Assembly: GCA_963680875.1 (NCBI GenBank)
Contig: OY804588.1
Location: 57,052,369 to 57,116,368, forward strand
Length of the DNA: 64,000 bases
From: Bathymodiolus brooksi
Lineage: Eukaryota; Mollusca; Bivalvia; Mytilida; Modiolidae
Direction: 5' to 3'
The translations under genes and the position numbers were made by a program. The notes beneath the pieces were generated by a model. It did not search any database. It worked only from the letters and a program-made list of their open reading frames with translations, and had not been told where the DNA came from. Below, piece by piece: positions 53,940 through 64,000 of this stretch; the first letter of the stretch is position 1, and the number at the start of each line of letters is the position of its first letter.

Positions 53940-54790
53940 AACTAGATTTAGTGGGCTGAGACTGCATCGCTCACCTGGTATCAGATTTGGCTTGGGTTAT
54001 CAGGATTCAGCCAATCAGAAACAAGATTTTCCTGTGGCAGCCATGCTTGTTATTCGACTGCATTGAAATGTGAAATGTTTATAGAGTTCCATCGTTAGAT
54101 GATTTATGTCAAATTTCAGATCATTTAGCCAAGTGGTTTAAGAGGAAAAGATATTTTAGGATGCATTCTAAATAAGTTGGGTTGTTGTGGCCATCTTGAA
54201 TTTTAAATTGTCACAAAAAACTACTTAATAAGGAACCATCCGAGTATCATCCAAACAACAGAAATACAGAACATTTTAACTGGTACACAGTTCTTTTGTA
54301 GTTTATGGTCTTCAGAAAACATTATCTGCTCCTGGCAGCCTTGTGAATATCCGAGTTGCACCAATAACACATACTTTGTAACGTACCATCAGGAACATAT
54401 ATGTCAAGTTTGGTTCAATTTGGCTCAAAATTATGAAAGAAAATCCAAATATGAAAATGTTGATTGACAACGGATGGAGGCAAAGTAATGTCATAAGTTC
54501 ACTTGCCCATTAGGGGCAGGTATGGTAATAACAATTTGCTAGCTTTAGTAGACTAGTAACATTTTAACTGGCAAACAGTTCTTTTGTAGATTATGGTCAT
54601 CAGAACGCATTATCTGCTTCTGGCAGCCATGTCGAATATCGGAGTTGCACCAATAACATACAATATAAGGTACCATCAGGAACATTTGTCAAGTTTGGTT
54701 CAAAATTATGAGAGAAAATCCAAATATGAAAATGTTGATTGATGACGGATGGAGGCAAAGTAATGTCATCACTGGCCCAAATTGAAAACT
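53940..54790 (+). mobile_element. E6 element copy with a duplicated right part
   Basis: Left end AACTAGATTTAGTGGGCTGA-GACTGCATCGCTCACC. The segment ACATTTTAACTGG...GGATGGAGGCAAAGTAATGT is present twice (54265-54497 and 54560-54772; period about 293 bp). Both contain TACCATCAGGAACAT and TCAAGTTTGGTTCA. Confidence 0.7.
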
Positions 54791-54867
54791 GGTAGCCCAA
54801 ATATTCCAATAACATTTGTTTGTGTTGTTGACTAATAAAGCATTCAAATACAGCAGTTTGTTATGTT

Positions 54868-55095
54868 TTATTCTTCAATTATTCCCTCCCTACACATAAC
54901 CCTATAAACCCTTCCCTCATCCCCATAATCTTCATCATTGTCACTATAGTCATCACTATCAGTATCATAATCTGTCTCATCCATTGGTTGACTCAGTGAC
55001 GGTTTGTCACTAGGCATTTCCTCCATAGCTATATTGTTCTCATTCATTTCCTTGACTTGTCCCCCACTTGCTCGGATGTTATAACAGGGTTTCAG
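54868..55095 (-). CDS. Terminal coding exon, acidic C terminus
   Basis: Acceptor AATTAAATCCAG, then [75 protein letters not shown] and TAA. 75 codons with strong Asp/Glu/Ser bias in a third of the exon, and no frameshift. The protein family is unknown to me. The polypyrimidine tract before the acceptor is weak. The 3' untranslated region runs into an E6 repeat within about 80 bp. Confidence 0.65.
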   Translation of the reverse strand: MKPCYNIRASGGQVKEMNENNIAMEEMPSDKPSLSQPMDETDYDTDSDDYSDNDEDYGDEGRVYRVMCREGIIEE

Positions 55096-57683
55096 CTGGA
55101 TTTAATTATACTAAGGTCAAATGACCTAACTCGTATAAATTCCTCACGCCTTTTGTCCTGAAAGGCACTTATTCAATAGGTCAATCGTGTCCTAATTTGC
55201 CTAAAACTTATAGGTCATTTAATGCATACTTATTATGATATTTGGAATTGACAGCCAGACAGGTTTTCAGAGGTCACCATCTCTTTCCAAAAAAAGTTAA
55301 ACTTAAGTGAAAATAAATAGAAATTAAAATCAAATTCCCCAATGAGGAATGAGTCAAAGACTTAAGAGAAAGCTACCCTAAATAGGTTAAAAAAAAAGTC
55401 TGCTTTGAAGTAAACATTTTGTAGATTTTTTTTTTATATAAATAAAACAAAGTATTTTATTTAAATTCACAGAGAAATAAAAATTTTAGTGGATCTATTC
55501 AACCATTTGTCTTAATCAGGAACTAGAGGCTCAGAGGACTGAGCCTGTGTCGCTCACCTTTCATTCTGCTTTGAGGAAACTTAATACAGAACCTTCCATA
55601 GGTGCTTCCCACCAAATTTCAGTTCATTTTGGCAAAGCAGTTTCAGAAAAGAAGATTTTTAGAAATTGACCAATCTAAAACAAGAATTGCCTATGGCAGC
55701 CAAATTTGTTAATGGATGAAAACGAAATGAGCAAACTCTATAAAGGCCCTTCCATAGATGCTTCTTATCAAGTTTCATATCATTTGGCCAAGCGGATTCA
55801 GAGGAAAAGCTGTTTTAGAAATAGACCAATAACAAACAAGAATTGCCTATGATGGCCATGTTTGTTAACGGATCAAAACGGAATGAGCATTTCCCATAGA
55901 TGCTTCCTACCACATTTCGGTTCGCTTAGCCAAGTTGTTTCAGAGTATAAGATTTTTAGAAATCGACCAATCAGAAACAAGAATTGCCTATGGGCGACCA
56001 TGTTTGTTAATGGATCGGGACTAAATGAGTATTCTTTATAGAGAACCTTCCATAGATGCTTCCTACCAAGTTTCGGTTCATTTGGCAAAGCGGTTTCAGA
56101 GGAGAAGTTTTTTTTAGAAATCAACCAATCAGAAACAAGAATGTCTGTGGTGGCCATGTTTGTTAATGGATTGGGCCGAAATGAGCAATGGTAACAGAGG
56201 ACTTTCCATAGATGCTTCCTACCAAGTTTCGGTTCATTTGGCCAAACGGTTTCAGAGGAAAAGAATCTAAAAAATCAGCCAATCAGAAACAAGAAACACC
56301 TGTGGTGGCCATGTTTATAACCGATCGGGACAGAATGAGCAATCTCTATAGAGGACCTTCCATAGATGCTTCCTACCAAGCTTCGGATCATTTGGCCAGG
56401 CGGTTTCAGAGGAAAAGATTTTTAGAAATCGACCAATCAGAAACAAGAATTGCCTGTGGCGGCTGTTTGTAAATGGATCGGGACGAAATTAGCAATCTTT
56501 ATAGAGGACCGCCCATAGATGCTTCCTACCAAGTTTCGGTTCATTTGGCCAAGCGGTTTCAGATTAGTAGAATTTTAAAAATCAGCCAATCAGAAACAAG
56601 TCACTTGTGGCAGCCATGCTTGTTAACAGATCGGGACAAAATGAGCAATCTTTACAGAGGACCTTCCATAGATGCTTCCTACCAAGTTTCGGTTCATTTG
56701 GCCAAGTGTTTTCAGAGGAGAAGATTTTAAAAAATCTGTATAGAGATAAATGCATTTACAGATATCTATATTTAAACAAGAGTTATCTTTCTTTTAACAG
56801 AAGATATTTTAGAAATCAACCAATCTGAAACAAGAATTGCCTGTGGCAGCCATGTTTGTTAACTAATTGGGACAAAATGAGCAATCTTTATAGAGGGCCT
56901 TCCATAGATGCTTCCTACCAAGTTTCAGTTCATTTGGCTGAGGGGGGTTTCTGAGGAGAGGATTAAAATGTGACAGACGACGGATGCCAAGTGATGGCAA
57001 AAGCTCACATTGCCTTTGGCAAGGTGAGCTAAAAAGCTTGTAATATTTGTCCATTTCAAAGGTTTCAATATTTCCCCCCCAAAAAAAACCTAAATCAAGT
57101 CCTCTATCGTATTTTGCACAAAAGACAAGTTTAAATTTGGCGTCAAATTGATATTCGATAATTTTTACGTGTCCGGTTCGGAGCGATTCTTGTTCTTATA
57201 TTTCAAATATTGATATTTTCGTTCATTAAAGCGTTTCTGAGATTGCGACTTTAATTTTGTCAATGTCCTTGAACTTCATCAAAGCATGGAGGTATGATAA
57301 ATGATACAATAAGAGTTTTGATCTGGCGTTTCACTTTAGTTTTAATCAAAATAAATTATGGACAAATTGGAGACCAAACAGGGCTCTTTCATATTACAAA
57401 CCCAGTATTTTATACCGGACAATCGGTCCGGTGGAAACCAATGTTTGGTTACGTAACCTCAAAATGAAAATAGAATCGTATTTAAAAATCATTACGCGCA
57501 GTGAGATCCTTTTTGCAAATAAATGTTGTTTCCCTGTTTATTTAAAGATTGAAATTAATTAGTTAGTACAAATATTTATTCCAAACTATAAAAATAATTG
57601 ATGATAAGCATGAACAGCTATTGTGCTAGATGGATTATATTTTGTCATTTACACCTCGTTTCCTTTCTGAATCCGCCTTCCAT
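54868..57683 (-). CDS. Candidate small acidic protein gene (two-exon model)
   Basis: The last exon is well supported by composition; the first is a proposal. Exon 57656-57683 reads MEGGFRKER plus one base, with an A at -3 (AAAATGG) and a donor GTGTAA. It lies about 35 bp downstream of an RFX-type palindrome. Exon 54868-55095 can join it in phase if the acceptor CATCCGAG is used, giving [14 protein letters not shown] onward to [13 protein letters not shown] and a stop. Using the stronger-looking acceptor AATCCAG (phase 0) would require another exon. The E6 element (55519-57033) fills most of the intron. I do not recognise the protein. Confidence 0.4.
55096..55518. other. Intron stretch with a palindromic AGGTCA pair
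   Basis: AGGTCAAATGACCT at 55114-55127 is an exact inverted pair of nuclear-receptor-type half-sites with 2-bp spacing. It may be chance. Nothing else is recognised. Confidence 0.4.
55519..57033 (+). mobile_element. E6 element, longest copy, with about 9 internal 152-bp repeats
   Basis: Starts AACTAGAGGCTCAGAGGACT-GAGCCTGTGTCGCTCACC and ends AAGCTCACATTGCCTTTGG-CAAGGTGAGCTAAAAA. Inside, CTTCCATAGATGCTTCCTAC, TTCGGTTCATTTGGCCAAGC and AATCAGAAACAAGAATTGCC recur about every 147-158 bp. A CTAA end just after a hairpin is reminiscent of Helitron 3' ends, but I cannot establish the class. Confidence 0.8.
57034..57655. other. Possible promoter/5' exon region
   Basis: GC is higher than in the flanks. 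On plus, ATGTCCTTGAACTTCATCAA then AGCATGGAG precedes a donor-like GTATGATA (57263-57291, [10 protein letters not shown] plus two bases). Hairpin ACCGGAC-AATCG-GTCCGGT at 57414-57432. CCAATGTTTGGTTACGTAAC at 57439. I cannot tie these to a defined gene. Confidence 0.3.
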
Positions 57684-57716
57684 TTTGCTTTTTGTCTATT
57701 GAATTGGATGACAACA

Positions 57717-57749
57717 TTGGAAGTGTGTTGCCATGGCAACAACTTCCAA
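57717..57749. promoter_or_regulatory. RFX/X-box palindrome within a longer palindrome
   Basis: GTTGCCATGGCAAC at 57727-57740 is an exact inverted repeat matching the high-affinity RFX site. It is framed by TTGGAAGT and ACTTCCAA, so that 33 bp are palindromic apart from one extra base. RFX sites of this kind drive ciliary genes in animals. The nearest start codon is the minus ATG at 57683. Confidence 0.7.
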
Positions 57750-57872
57750 TAAAAAAAACCAACAACTATAACCATTATAAACTAGTTTATTTAAAATCAT
57801 GACACAATTTCCAGAAATCTACTACAGCAAAACATAACACTGAATATAGAATACAAGATGATGAAAATTATA

Positions 57873-58117
57873 CAGTAGTCTCCCTTTAATAAGGCCACAC
57901 CTTCTGTAATGAAAAAAGGGGGCCTTATAAGAGGAGTGGCTCATCTCAACAGGAGGCAATTTATTTTACTATATCAATGCACATGAAATCTGTCCTGACA
58001 AGACAGGTGGTCTCTCTTGAAGGGGGCAATATAGAAGTATTTTTATTATATTAATGCATTTGAAATCTGTCCTTACAAGAGGGATGTGGGAGTGGCCTTA
58101 TAAGAGGGGGACTACTG
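57873..58117. mobile_element. MITE-1 copy, unexpanded
   Basis: CAGTAGTCTCCCTTTAATAA ... GGCCTTATAAGAGGGGGACT-ACTG (245 bp) between TA target duplications. Inside, GAAATCTGTCC(T/C)... occurs twice and GGTCTCTCTTGAAGGGGGCA once, but there is no tandem array. This is the cleanest copy for defining the family's ends. Confidence 0.92.
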
Positions 58118-59087
58118 TAGTTATTAAATAAACATGAATTTTCTTCTTGTTTCAATATATATATATATAACAAGACATATCTCTAGTTCTAACTTCAGTT
58201 CTTATACTTTTACTGAAATTTAATGCAACAGGATGTCAATGCAAGTTAACATGAAAAAAAAATCTATCCCATACTCGAGTAAGTTATGGTACAGTGCTTT
58301 TAATGTTGTTCAAGATCTCGGTGTCAATAATTAAAATTCTCAAAATGCTAAGATTATTGAATGTTAAAAATCATTCCTCTTTCGTTCCACGTTCTGTTAT
58401 TTAAGCAATGGTAATGGTAAATGTCCTACTTGTTCAGGGTATAAACAAAATTCTGTGAATTATAATGTACATTTCACTATTTCATTTTGCGACCCTTGTA
58501 TAATAAGAAATACATGTCAAATAACAAGCATTCTGTTGCATAATATTATACAAAATTAAGCTTATTACAGGAATAAATATTAAGATACACTCTCTCGAAT
58601 TGAGTGGCGAAATCTTATCGTTTACAATGTTTGAAAGAAACAAGCAATCTAAAATGTCAAAAAGACATAAATTTATTACAGTAGACATGTAAATATGTTC
58701 TGTATTAAAAAAAATAATTTCCATTGATAGAAAATTTGTATATAGAATATATAAAGTCTTTTAAGACATAGAGTGACCCTATATCTGAAAATATTATTCA
58801 ACACTCCTTAATGCAGTATAGAGTGACCCTATATCTGAAAATATGCTTAAACACTCCTTGATAACGCAGTGTAACTATATATATTTTTTTTTCTGACAGG
58901 ATTTAAACACTATATGAACACAGTGTAACTGTATATATCAAATGGAAAATTAGACCACAGTGAACTCTATTCTTAACGAAGACGTAAATTATTTAGGTTT
59001 CCAATCGTTTAATCATAAGCGTACCTTATGTAGGTCATTCAACGAACGTGTCGTACACACCAAATATGATATCTACGTTTTTATTGT
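58118..59087. other. AT-rich stretch with a 51-bp duplication
   Basis: GAGTGACCCTATATCTGAAA occurs at 58770 and 58821 with AACACTCCTT after each. (TA)n at 58154-58169. A possible polyadenylation signal for the gene to the right (CAATAAAAACG on minus) is at about 59086. Confidence 0.5.
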
Positions 59088-59145
59088 ATAATGGTGTGTA
59101 ATGCCACTTTCAACAATATTTCAGTTATATCGTAGTGGTATCGTA
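59088..59145 (-). mobile_element. SINE-A tail fragment
   Basis: ATGGTGTGTAATGCCACTTT and CAACAATATTTCAGTTATAT only. Confidence 0.7.
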
Positions 59146-59539
59146 TAATGAACCAATCTACATTTGTACAATAATTTGCATAGCAAACATATTGACAATA
59201 ACGATTCACCTAAGGAGTACAACATGACAGTTATATATTAGTTACGGCAACTGTGGACACACTAATAAGTTTGTCACTAAATTCAAGTGATATTTCAGAA
59301 AAAAAAGTTTTATAGGGGTTTGGCAGGCACCTTTGTCATTAAAGCACCATTAACACCGTAAAGTTATAAGCTAACTGACAGTTTCAAGTATGGTAACTGT
59401 AACCCACCAAACATATATTAATATATAAAGTGACTATAGAAACAGAAGAAAAATCCTTTAAGACACCCCTAACACACAGATACATGATTGCTCACTCTGA
59501 TGTCTTGGTACAATCACTTCAATATAAAGTGGAGAGGTT

Positions 59540-62500
59540 TTAGGGGCTCATAGCTCCTCTCTTCATGAAATAATACAGGAGGATTTGATATAGGTAGGAG
59601 TCTTGGAGCAATAAAACTTGAAGTTGGGTATCTGGATCCAAAGACATGTATTTATGTTAATATCTATTAAGACAGGATGCTATCTATTAGTCCGTACAGA
59701 CAGCAAAGGACAAAATCAAAAATCAGCAAAAATGATTTTTTTTATACAAAATTGTTCAGATTATGCTACCATTGAAAAAATGATAGTGACAAAATACAAC
59801 TTTTAAATCGGATATAAAACTTCATCAAGTTATTAGGGGTGGGTTATGGTATTTAATGCCACTTTTGGGATTCGAACGTTAGTGGTGATAGGCTCTGATT
59901 ACATAGGTAGTTGAAAATCAAACTACCATGACTCGTCAAGTTATTAGTTCTATGGTTTTTTACAATGTTGGCCACGAAAACTGACCCAATTAGTAAATGA
60001 TGAGGAAATATAGCTTTTCTATTGAAGCACTAAACTCACTTATAACCTTCAGAGCTGTTATGTCCTTTATAGCAAGATGCCTCACTTGAAAAAACAATTT
60101 TTTTTTTTTCATTTATATTTGAAGTTGTGACTTGTCACCTTTAGTATTTTATCCAACAGCCAAGAGTTGCTGAAATTTCCGTAACCGAAGCTCTTTCACG
60201 TTAATCACTATACTACAATAATATTTGTAAGTTACGATCTTAACAACTGCTAATTTACAGTTTTATACAATGTCAAAATATAGCAAATCTTTTTTGCTTC
60301 ATTTAACATATACAGTAGTCCCTTCTTATAAGGCCTCCCCTTCTGCAATGAAAAAAATGGCTTTAAAAGAGGAGTGTCCTCTCCCTAAGGGGACAATTTA
60401 GTAGTATTTTATCATTTCACTGCATCTGAAATCTGGCCTGATAAAAGCGATAGCCTTTGGTGGGAAGGGTCTTATAATAGGGGTGGCCTCTCTCGAAGGG
60501 GACCATTTAGTAGTATTGTATCATTTAAGTGTATCTGAAATCTGGCCTGATAACAGGAATGGCCTTTGGTGGGAGGGGCCTAATAACAGGTATGGCCTTT
60601 GTTGGGAGGGGCATAATAACAGGTATGGCCTTTGTTGGGAGGGGCATGTTAACATGGGTGGTCTTTGTTGGGAGGGGCCTGATAACAGGTATGGCCTTTG
60701 GTGGGAGGGGCATGTTAACATGGATGGTCTTTGTTGGGAGGGGCATAATAACAGGTATGGCCTTTGTTGGGAGGGGCATGTTAACATGGGTGGTCTTTGT
60801 TGGGAGGGGCATAATAACAGGTATGGCCTTTGTTGGGAGGGTATGTTAACATGGGTGGTCTTTGTTGGGAGGGGCCTGATAACAGGTATGGCCTTTGGTG
60901 GAAGAGGCCTTACAAGAGGACTACTATCTAGTGATGTTTACATTCAAATAATGAAATATTAAAACAACACAGAAAACTGGAAAAGATTTCTTTTCCAAAA
61001 AAAAAAAAAAAATGAAACATATCTACTTTTAATTCACAGAATTTTACAATTGTTTCTTAAATATTGCTTTCAATGGTAATATTGAAATCATTAGTCCATG
61101 ATCAAATCAAAGTTATCATAAGGGAATAAATATATAGTACAGACAACAATAGTTTTTATAAAATGTTTATATTCATGGAAATTTTATTATATAAAATATC
61201 ACATATCATTCAGTTAAATTTTTGTTTTCCCTCATAAGCAATTTAAATTTCTGGACAAAACAATAGCAAAAGCTGATTTTCTCTGAATACCAGTATGAAA
61301 TTGCCTTTAAAGCAACCTAAATTTTAAAATTAACTATTTCTAGTCAAACATCCCAAAACAATAGAACTTTATACCAGAAGATTTTCTTGCATGTTTCTCT
61401 CTCTCCCAGTTTCACATATGTACAAATGGGTATTATATACGACCAAATACGGTATTAATAAAAAAATCCACTATATGCATTTGTCTTTTTAAGATGAAAG
61501 GTCTGCTTGAATGATTTCACCATTTCTAAGCTGAAAGGTCTATTTGAATGCTTTCACAATTTCCAAGATATATACTTAATATAGTCTTACTCAAAAATGT
61601 AATTATGAATAAAATTTACAATAATGATCAGTAATAATGAAAAATATTTGAAAACACAAATACAAAACCAGAGGCCCAACGGGTGGAGCATGTATCGTTC
61701 ACAGGAAGAAAACATCTTTTTGATCATCATCACAACTAAATAATAAGTTTTAATCAGATTTCCTGTGAAGCAGTTTTTTTTTTAGGATATAACATAATTG
61801 ATTATATATTTACATAATTAATGGTGCTCATGTTTTATAACTGCAATTTGATACAAAATTCTTTATCTAAAATTGTTTTAAAGAATTTGTGCATGATTTT
61901 TGTTATCATTTCAATTAAACTTTATTTATTAATAAACCTGATTTCCAATCTTTTTAATGCATTACAATTTTTTTTTTTTAAATGAAGGAAAATCAAGAGG
62001 AGGTAACTCCACACACAATGACTAAAAGATAAAAATAGAAACAAGAATTACCAACAACAACTATGTTTCTCAGGTAAGCAAATACAAAAAAAGCCTTCTT
62101 ATCAGTTTAATGGAAATAGCAATGTTTTTGGATGCCTATGATTTATGATCCCTCATAAATACCTATGTACACAAACATTATTATCTATAACAATAAACGG
62201 TTTCCTTAGGAAACAACCATTTAACTTTCAAGGGGTGAATAAACTGACCTGAAAAGATGCAAAAATATAAATAATCTGAGTCTGTAGTTTTCAACAAGAA
62301 ATTTTGGTAAAATTTGAAGAAAAAAACAAATTAGGTTTTTTTTCATGTAAAAAGAAATCTGATTTCTGCTTCCTGTAAAAAAAATTCAGGCTCAGGGAAA
62401 AAACATAGCCCCCCCTATAAAAGTTAAACGTATTTTTTGCTAAGGCAACAAACATGTATTAAATACAAATATGCTACAAAAGCTACACAAGAAAATAAAA

Positions 62501-62897
62501 CAATAAAACAAAATTATTTTTAATCCATTACAAAGATCATGTACGACGAATATTGAAAGGTTAAAATACAACTCAATCGCTACATAAAAATACAACTCAA
62601 CCTCGCTACATCTTAATCAAAGGGATGAATTACTTGACCTCAATATTCGAGCTAACAGAACAGAAAGCTACTACAACCAGATAAAATGCTTACTTTGCGC
62701 TATCTAAGGAAACAACTTATTAGGATTCCAGAAAACGAGCTTCAACTGTAATGATGGCCGAAGATTCCAGCAAACTAACAAAACCTTACAACTCCTCTAA
62801 TCAGCCACATACTTCAAACTCACAAAAACAGTGATAGAATCTGAGGGAAAATTCTTGATTCTTGCTTAAGACATCATAGCAGCTGGCTGAGTTAAAC
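59540..62897 (-). CDS. Unidentified gene, three C-terminal exons
   Basis: Exons 62824-62897, 60040-60084 and 59540-59631 join without phase conflict and read FNSASCYDVLSKNQEFSLRF, YHCFLRHLAIKDITALKVIN, TQLQVLLLQDSYLYQILLYY, FMKRGAMSP and TAA (69 residues). Splice sites: acceptor GTTGACAG, donor GTGAGT; acceptor TTGTTTTTTCAAG, donor GTGAGT; acceptor TTGGATCCAG. Phases (2 in, 1 out; 1 in, 1 out; 1 in) agree across both junctions. The composition is helical and hydrophobic, as in alpha-solenoid proteins. I do not recognise the family. Upstream exons should be at higher coordinates, beyond the window. Confidence 0.65.
59838..59932 (-). mobile_element. SINE-A copy lacking its middle
   Basis: GGTTATGGTATTTAATGCC then directly GGGATTCGAACGTTAGTGG and AGTTGAAAATCAAACTACCA. 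It lies in the last intron of the unidentified gene. Confidence 0.8.
60313..60928 (+). mobile_element. MITE-1 copy with a moderate 33-bp array
   Basis: Left end TA-CAGTAGTCCCTTCTTATAAG; right end GGCCTTACAAGAGGACTACT-ATC-TA. Left part AGAGGAGTGTCCTCTCCCTA, GAAATCTGGCCTGATAA occurs twice, then the array. The unit sequence is homologous (inverted) to the array at 7815-9045. Confidence 0.88.
60545..60905. repeat. 33-bp tandem array inside MITE-1
   Basis: About 11 copies of AACAGGTATGGCCTTTGTTG followed by GGAGGGGCATAAT. Two unit types alternate: GATAACAGGTATGGCC and GTTAACATGGGTGGTC. Confidence 0.93.
60929..62823. other. Intron stretch of the unidentified gene
   Basis: An E6 left-end fragment (AGAGGCCCAACGGGTGGAGC) at 61670. 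A 40-bp duplication (GAAAGGTCTGCTTGAATGAT / GAAAGGTCTATTTGAATGCT) at 61497 and 61535. At 61779-61808 TTTTTTTTAGGATATAACAT and AATTGATTATATA match the left flank of the MITE-2 insertion at 18187-18217. Nothing else is supported. Confidence 0.45.
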
Positions 62898-62947
62898 CTG
62901 TCAACAAATACTGATGACACAGTAAGATATAAAATACAATATACAAT

Positions 62948-63062
62948 ATAGGCTACTCAAAAGGTAGTACATTTTTATGTTAATACAAATATTATAGATT
63001 TTTAACATAGGCTACTCAAAAGGTAGTAAATATCTATGTTATCACAATATTATTGATTTTTT
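62948..63062. repeat. Tandem duplication, about 61 bp x 2
   Basis: ATAGGCTACTCAAAAGGTAG-TA occurs at 62948 and 63008. Each copy is followed by ATGTTA(A/T) and CACAA/ACAAATATTAT. Confidence 0.85.
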
Positions 63063-63218
63063 ATACAATACATTCAACACACAAAAAATTTAATGAAGCT
63101 AAAATCAAATATAGGTATCCATCAGTTAAAAAGTTGACACTGCAAATACCGTTAGATAATTAAGAAAGAATATAGATGTCAATGAATATAAGAGAATATC
63201 CAACATTACACTCAGATA

Positions 63219-63360
63219 CAAAGTAAAGTAAAGGAACACATTTACACAATCACAGTAGGGTCTTCAGTAATGAGCATAACTCATACCCTAAAATGGGTGT
63301 AAAACAGCCCCTGGTCTGCAGTTGAGCAGTAATCTTTACTTCTGTTGATAAACGGTACAA
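63219..63360. mobile_element. F5 element fragment
   Basis: AAAGTAAAGTAAAGGAACAC, CACAGTAGGGTCTTCAGTAA, TGAGCATAACTCATACCC and GTCTGCAGTTGAGCAG match the F5 pieces at 10275 and 29955. Confidence 0.7.
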
Positions 63361-63583
63361 CTGGACATCTTTGTTGTCTATGTTATTTGGTGTACATAAT
63401 TTATTTTCCCAGATGCGGGGTTATCAACAAGACAATAAAATTAGTCTAACAAATACCGTAATCATTGTGCCCAACATCACACCAAGAGGTTACAAATAGA
63501 CCAAAAACAACCACACAGTTCCCATCAGGTAAATAGTCAGAAAAATTTAACAGCTTAACACAGACTGAAGTGGACTTATTCAT

Positions 63584-63925
63584 ATAATAGTTTATGCTAC
63601 ATTAAACACAAAATAGTTTATGTTATACCAAATACAAAATAGTTTATGTTATATCATATACAAAATAGTTTATGTTATATTACACACAAAATAGTTTATG
63701 TTATATCAAACACAAAATAGTTTATGTTATATCAAACACAAAATAGTTTGTTATATCAAACACAAAATAGTTTATGTTATATCAAACACAAAATAGTTTA
63801 TGTTATATTACACACAAAATAGTTTATGTTATATCAAACACAAAATAGTTTATGTTATATCAAACACAAAATAGTTTATGTTATATCAAATACAAAATAG
63901 TTTGTTATATCAAACACAAAATGTA
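63584..63925. repeat. 26-bp tandem array (TR8)
   Basis: About 13 copies of CACAAAATAGTTTATGTTAT followed by ATCAAA. Some units are shortened (TAGTTTGTTAT). Confidence 0.93.
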
Positions 63926-64000
63926 CAATCTTTTACCAATATTCACAAAACAATGAAGGAAAAATATCTCGAGCAATGTTTTAAATTCATTGAATTCTAT

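Noticed and set aside
55114..55127. Nuclear-receptor response element AGGTCAAATGACCT
   Set aside because: A 14-bp palindrome alone, inside an intron or acceptor region, is too weak to call a regulatory site.
59540..59640. Alternative minus frame reading PTSSFIAPRLLPISNPPVLF at the last exon of the unidentified gene
   Set aside because: It is open by itself, but its acceptor phase does not match the upstream 45-bp exon, whereas the TQLQVLLLQ frame does.

Overview
This is a eukaryotic, AT-rich, intron-dominated window. It most likely comes from a mollusc, probably a bivalve. I infer this from the gene architecture (short exons, introns of 4-14 kb), many tRNA-derived SINEs that share one central domain, Tc1/mariner and TA-flanked MITEs, and minisatellites that grew inside transposons. 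No bacterial or viral organisation is visible. Species cannot be named from the sequence alone.

The main gene lies on the minus strand: the N-terminal part of a heparan sulfate 2-O-sulfotransferase (HS2ST1-like). Four phase-consistent exons are present: 41701-41839 (start, transmembrane segment), 27141-27217 (stem), 13483-13656 (PAPS-binding loop) and 9604-9689 (catalytic YHGH). The remaining C-terminal exons must lie left of position 1. Its introns hold most of the window's repeats. At exon 3 the intron end and exon start have been tandemly triplicated, leaving one intact decoy splice acceptor and one broken one.

Two further minus-strand genes lie at the right. One shows three phase-matched C-terminal exons (62824-62897, 60040-60084, 59540-59631) of a protein I do not recognise. 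The other is a candidate small acidic protein. Its last exon is 54868-55095 and its possible first exon is 57656-57683, just downstream of a near-perfect RFX/X-box palindrome.

Mobile DNA: a Tc1 element (42961-44289) with good inverted repeats but a broken transposase; a reverse-transcriptase relic (51602-52640) split by a 0.3-kb insertion that carries telomere-like repeats; a hAT-type zinc-finger relic (20885-21354); three SINE families (called A, B, C here); several MITE families (MITE-1 TIR CAGTAGTCC; MITE-2 TIR CAGTCAAACCTG; MITE-3 fold-back TIR CAGTACAGTCAGAGA; MITE-4 TIR CAGTCTT); a fold-back family F5; and a long family E6 ending in GTGAGCTAAAAA.

Tandem arrays fill about 12 kb: 33-bp units (7-722, 756-1449, 7815-9045, 60545-60905), 47/39 bp (14028-17186), 70 bp (27339-29769), 43 bp (30930-31487), 38 bp (49031-51319) and 26 bp (63584-63925). 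The main theme is that several of these arrays sit between the inverted ends of a MITE. Unexpanded copies of the same MITEs occur elsewhere in the window, so the arrays look like expansions of transposon-internal sequence.
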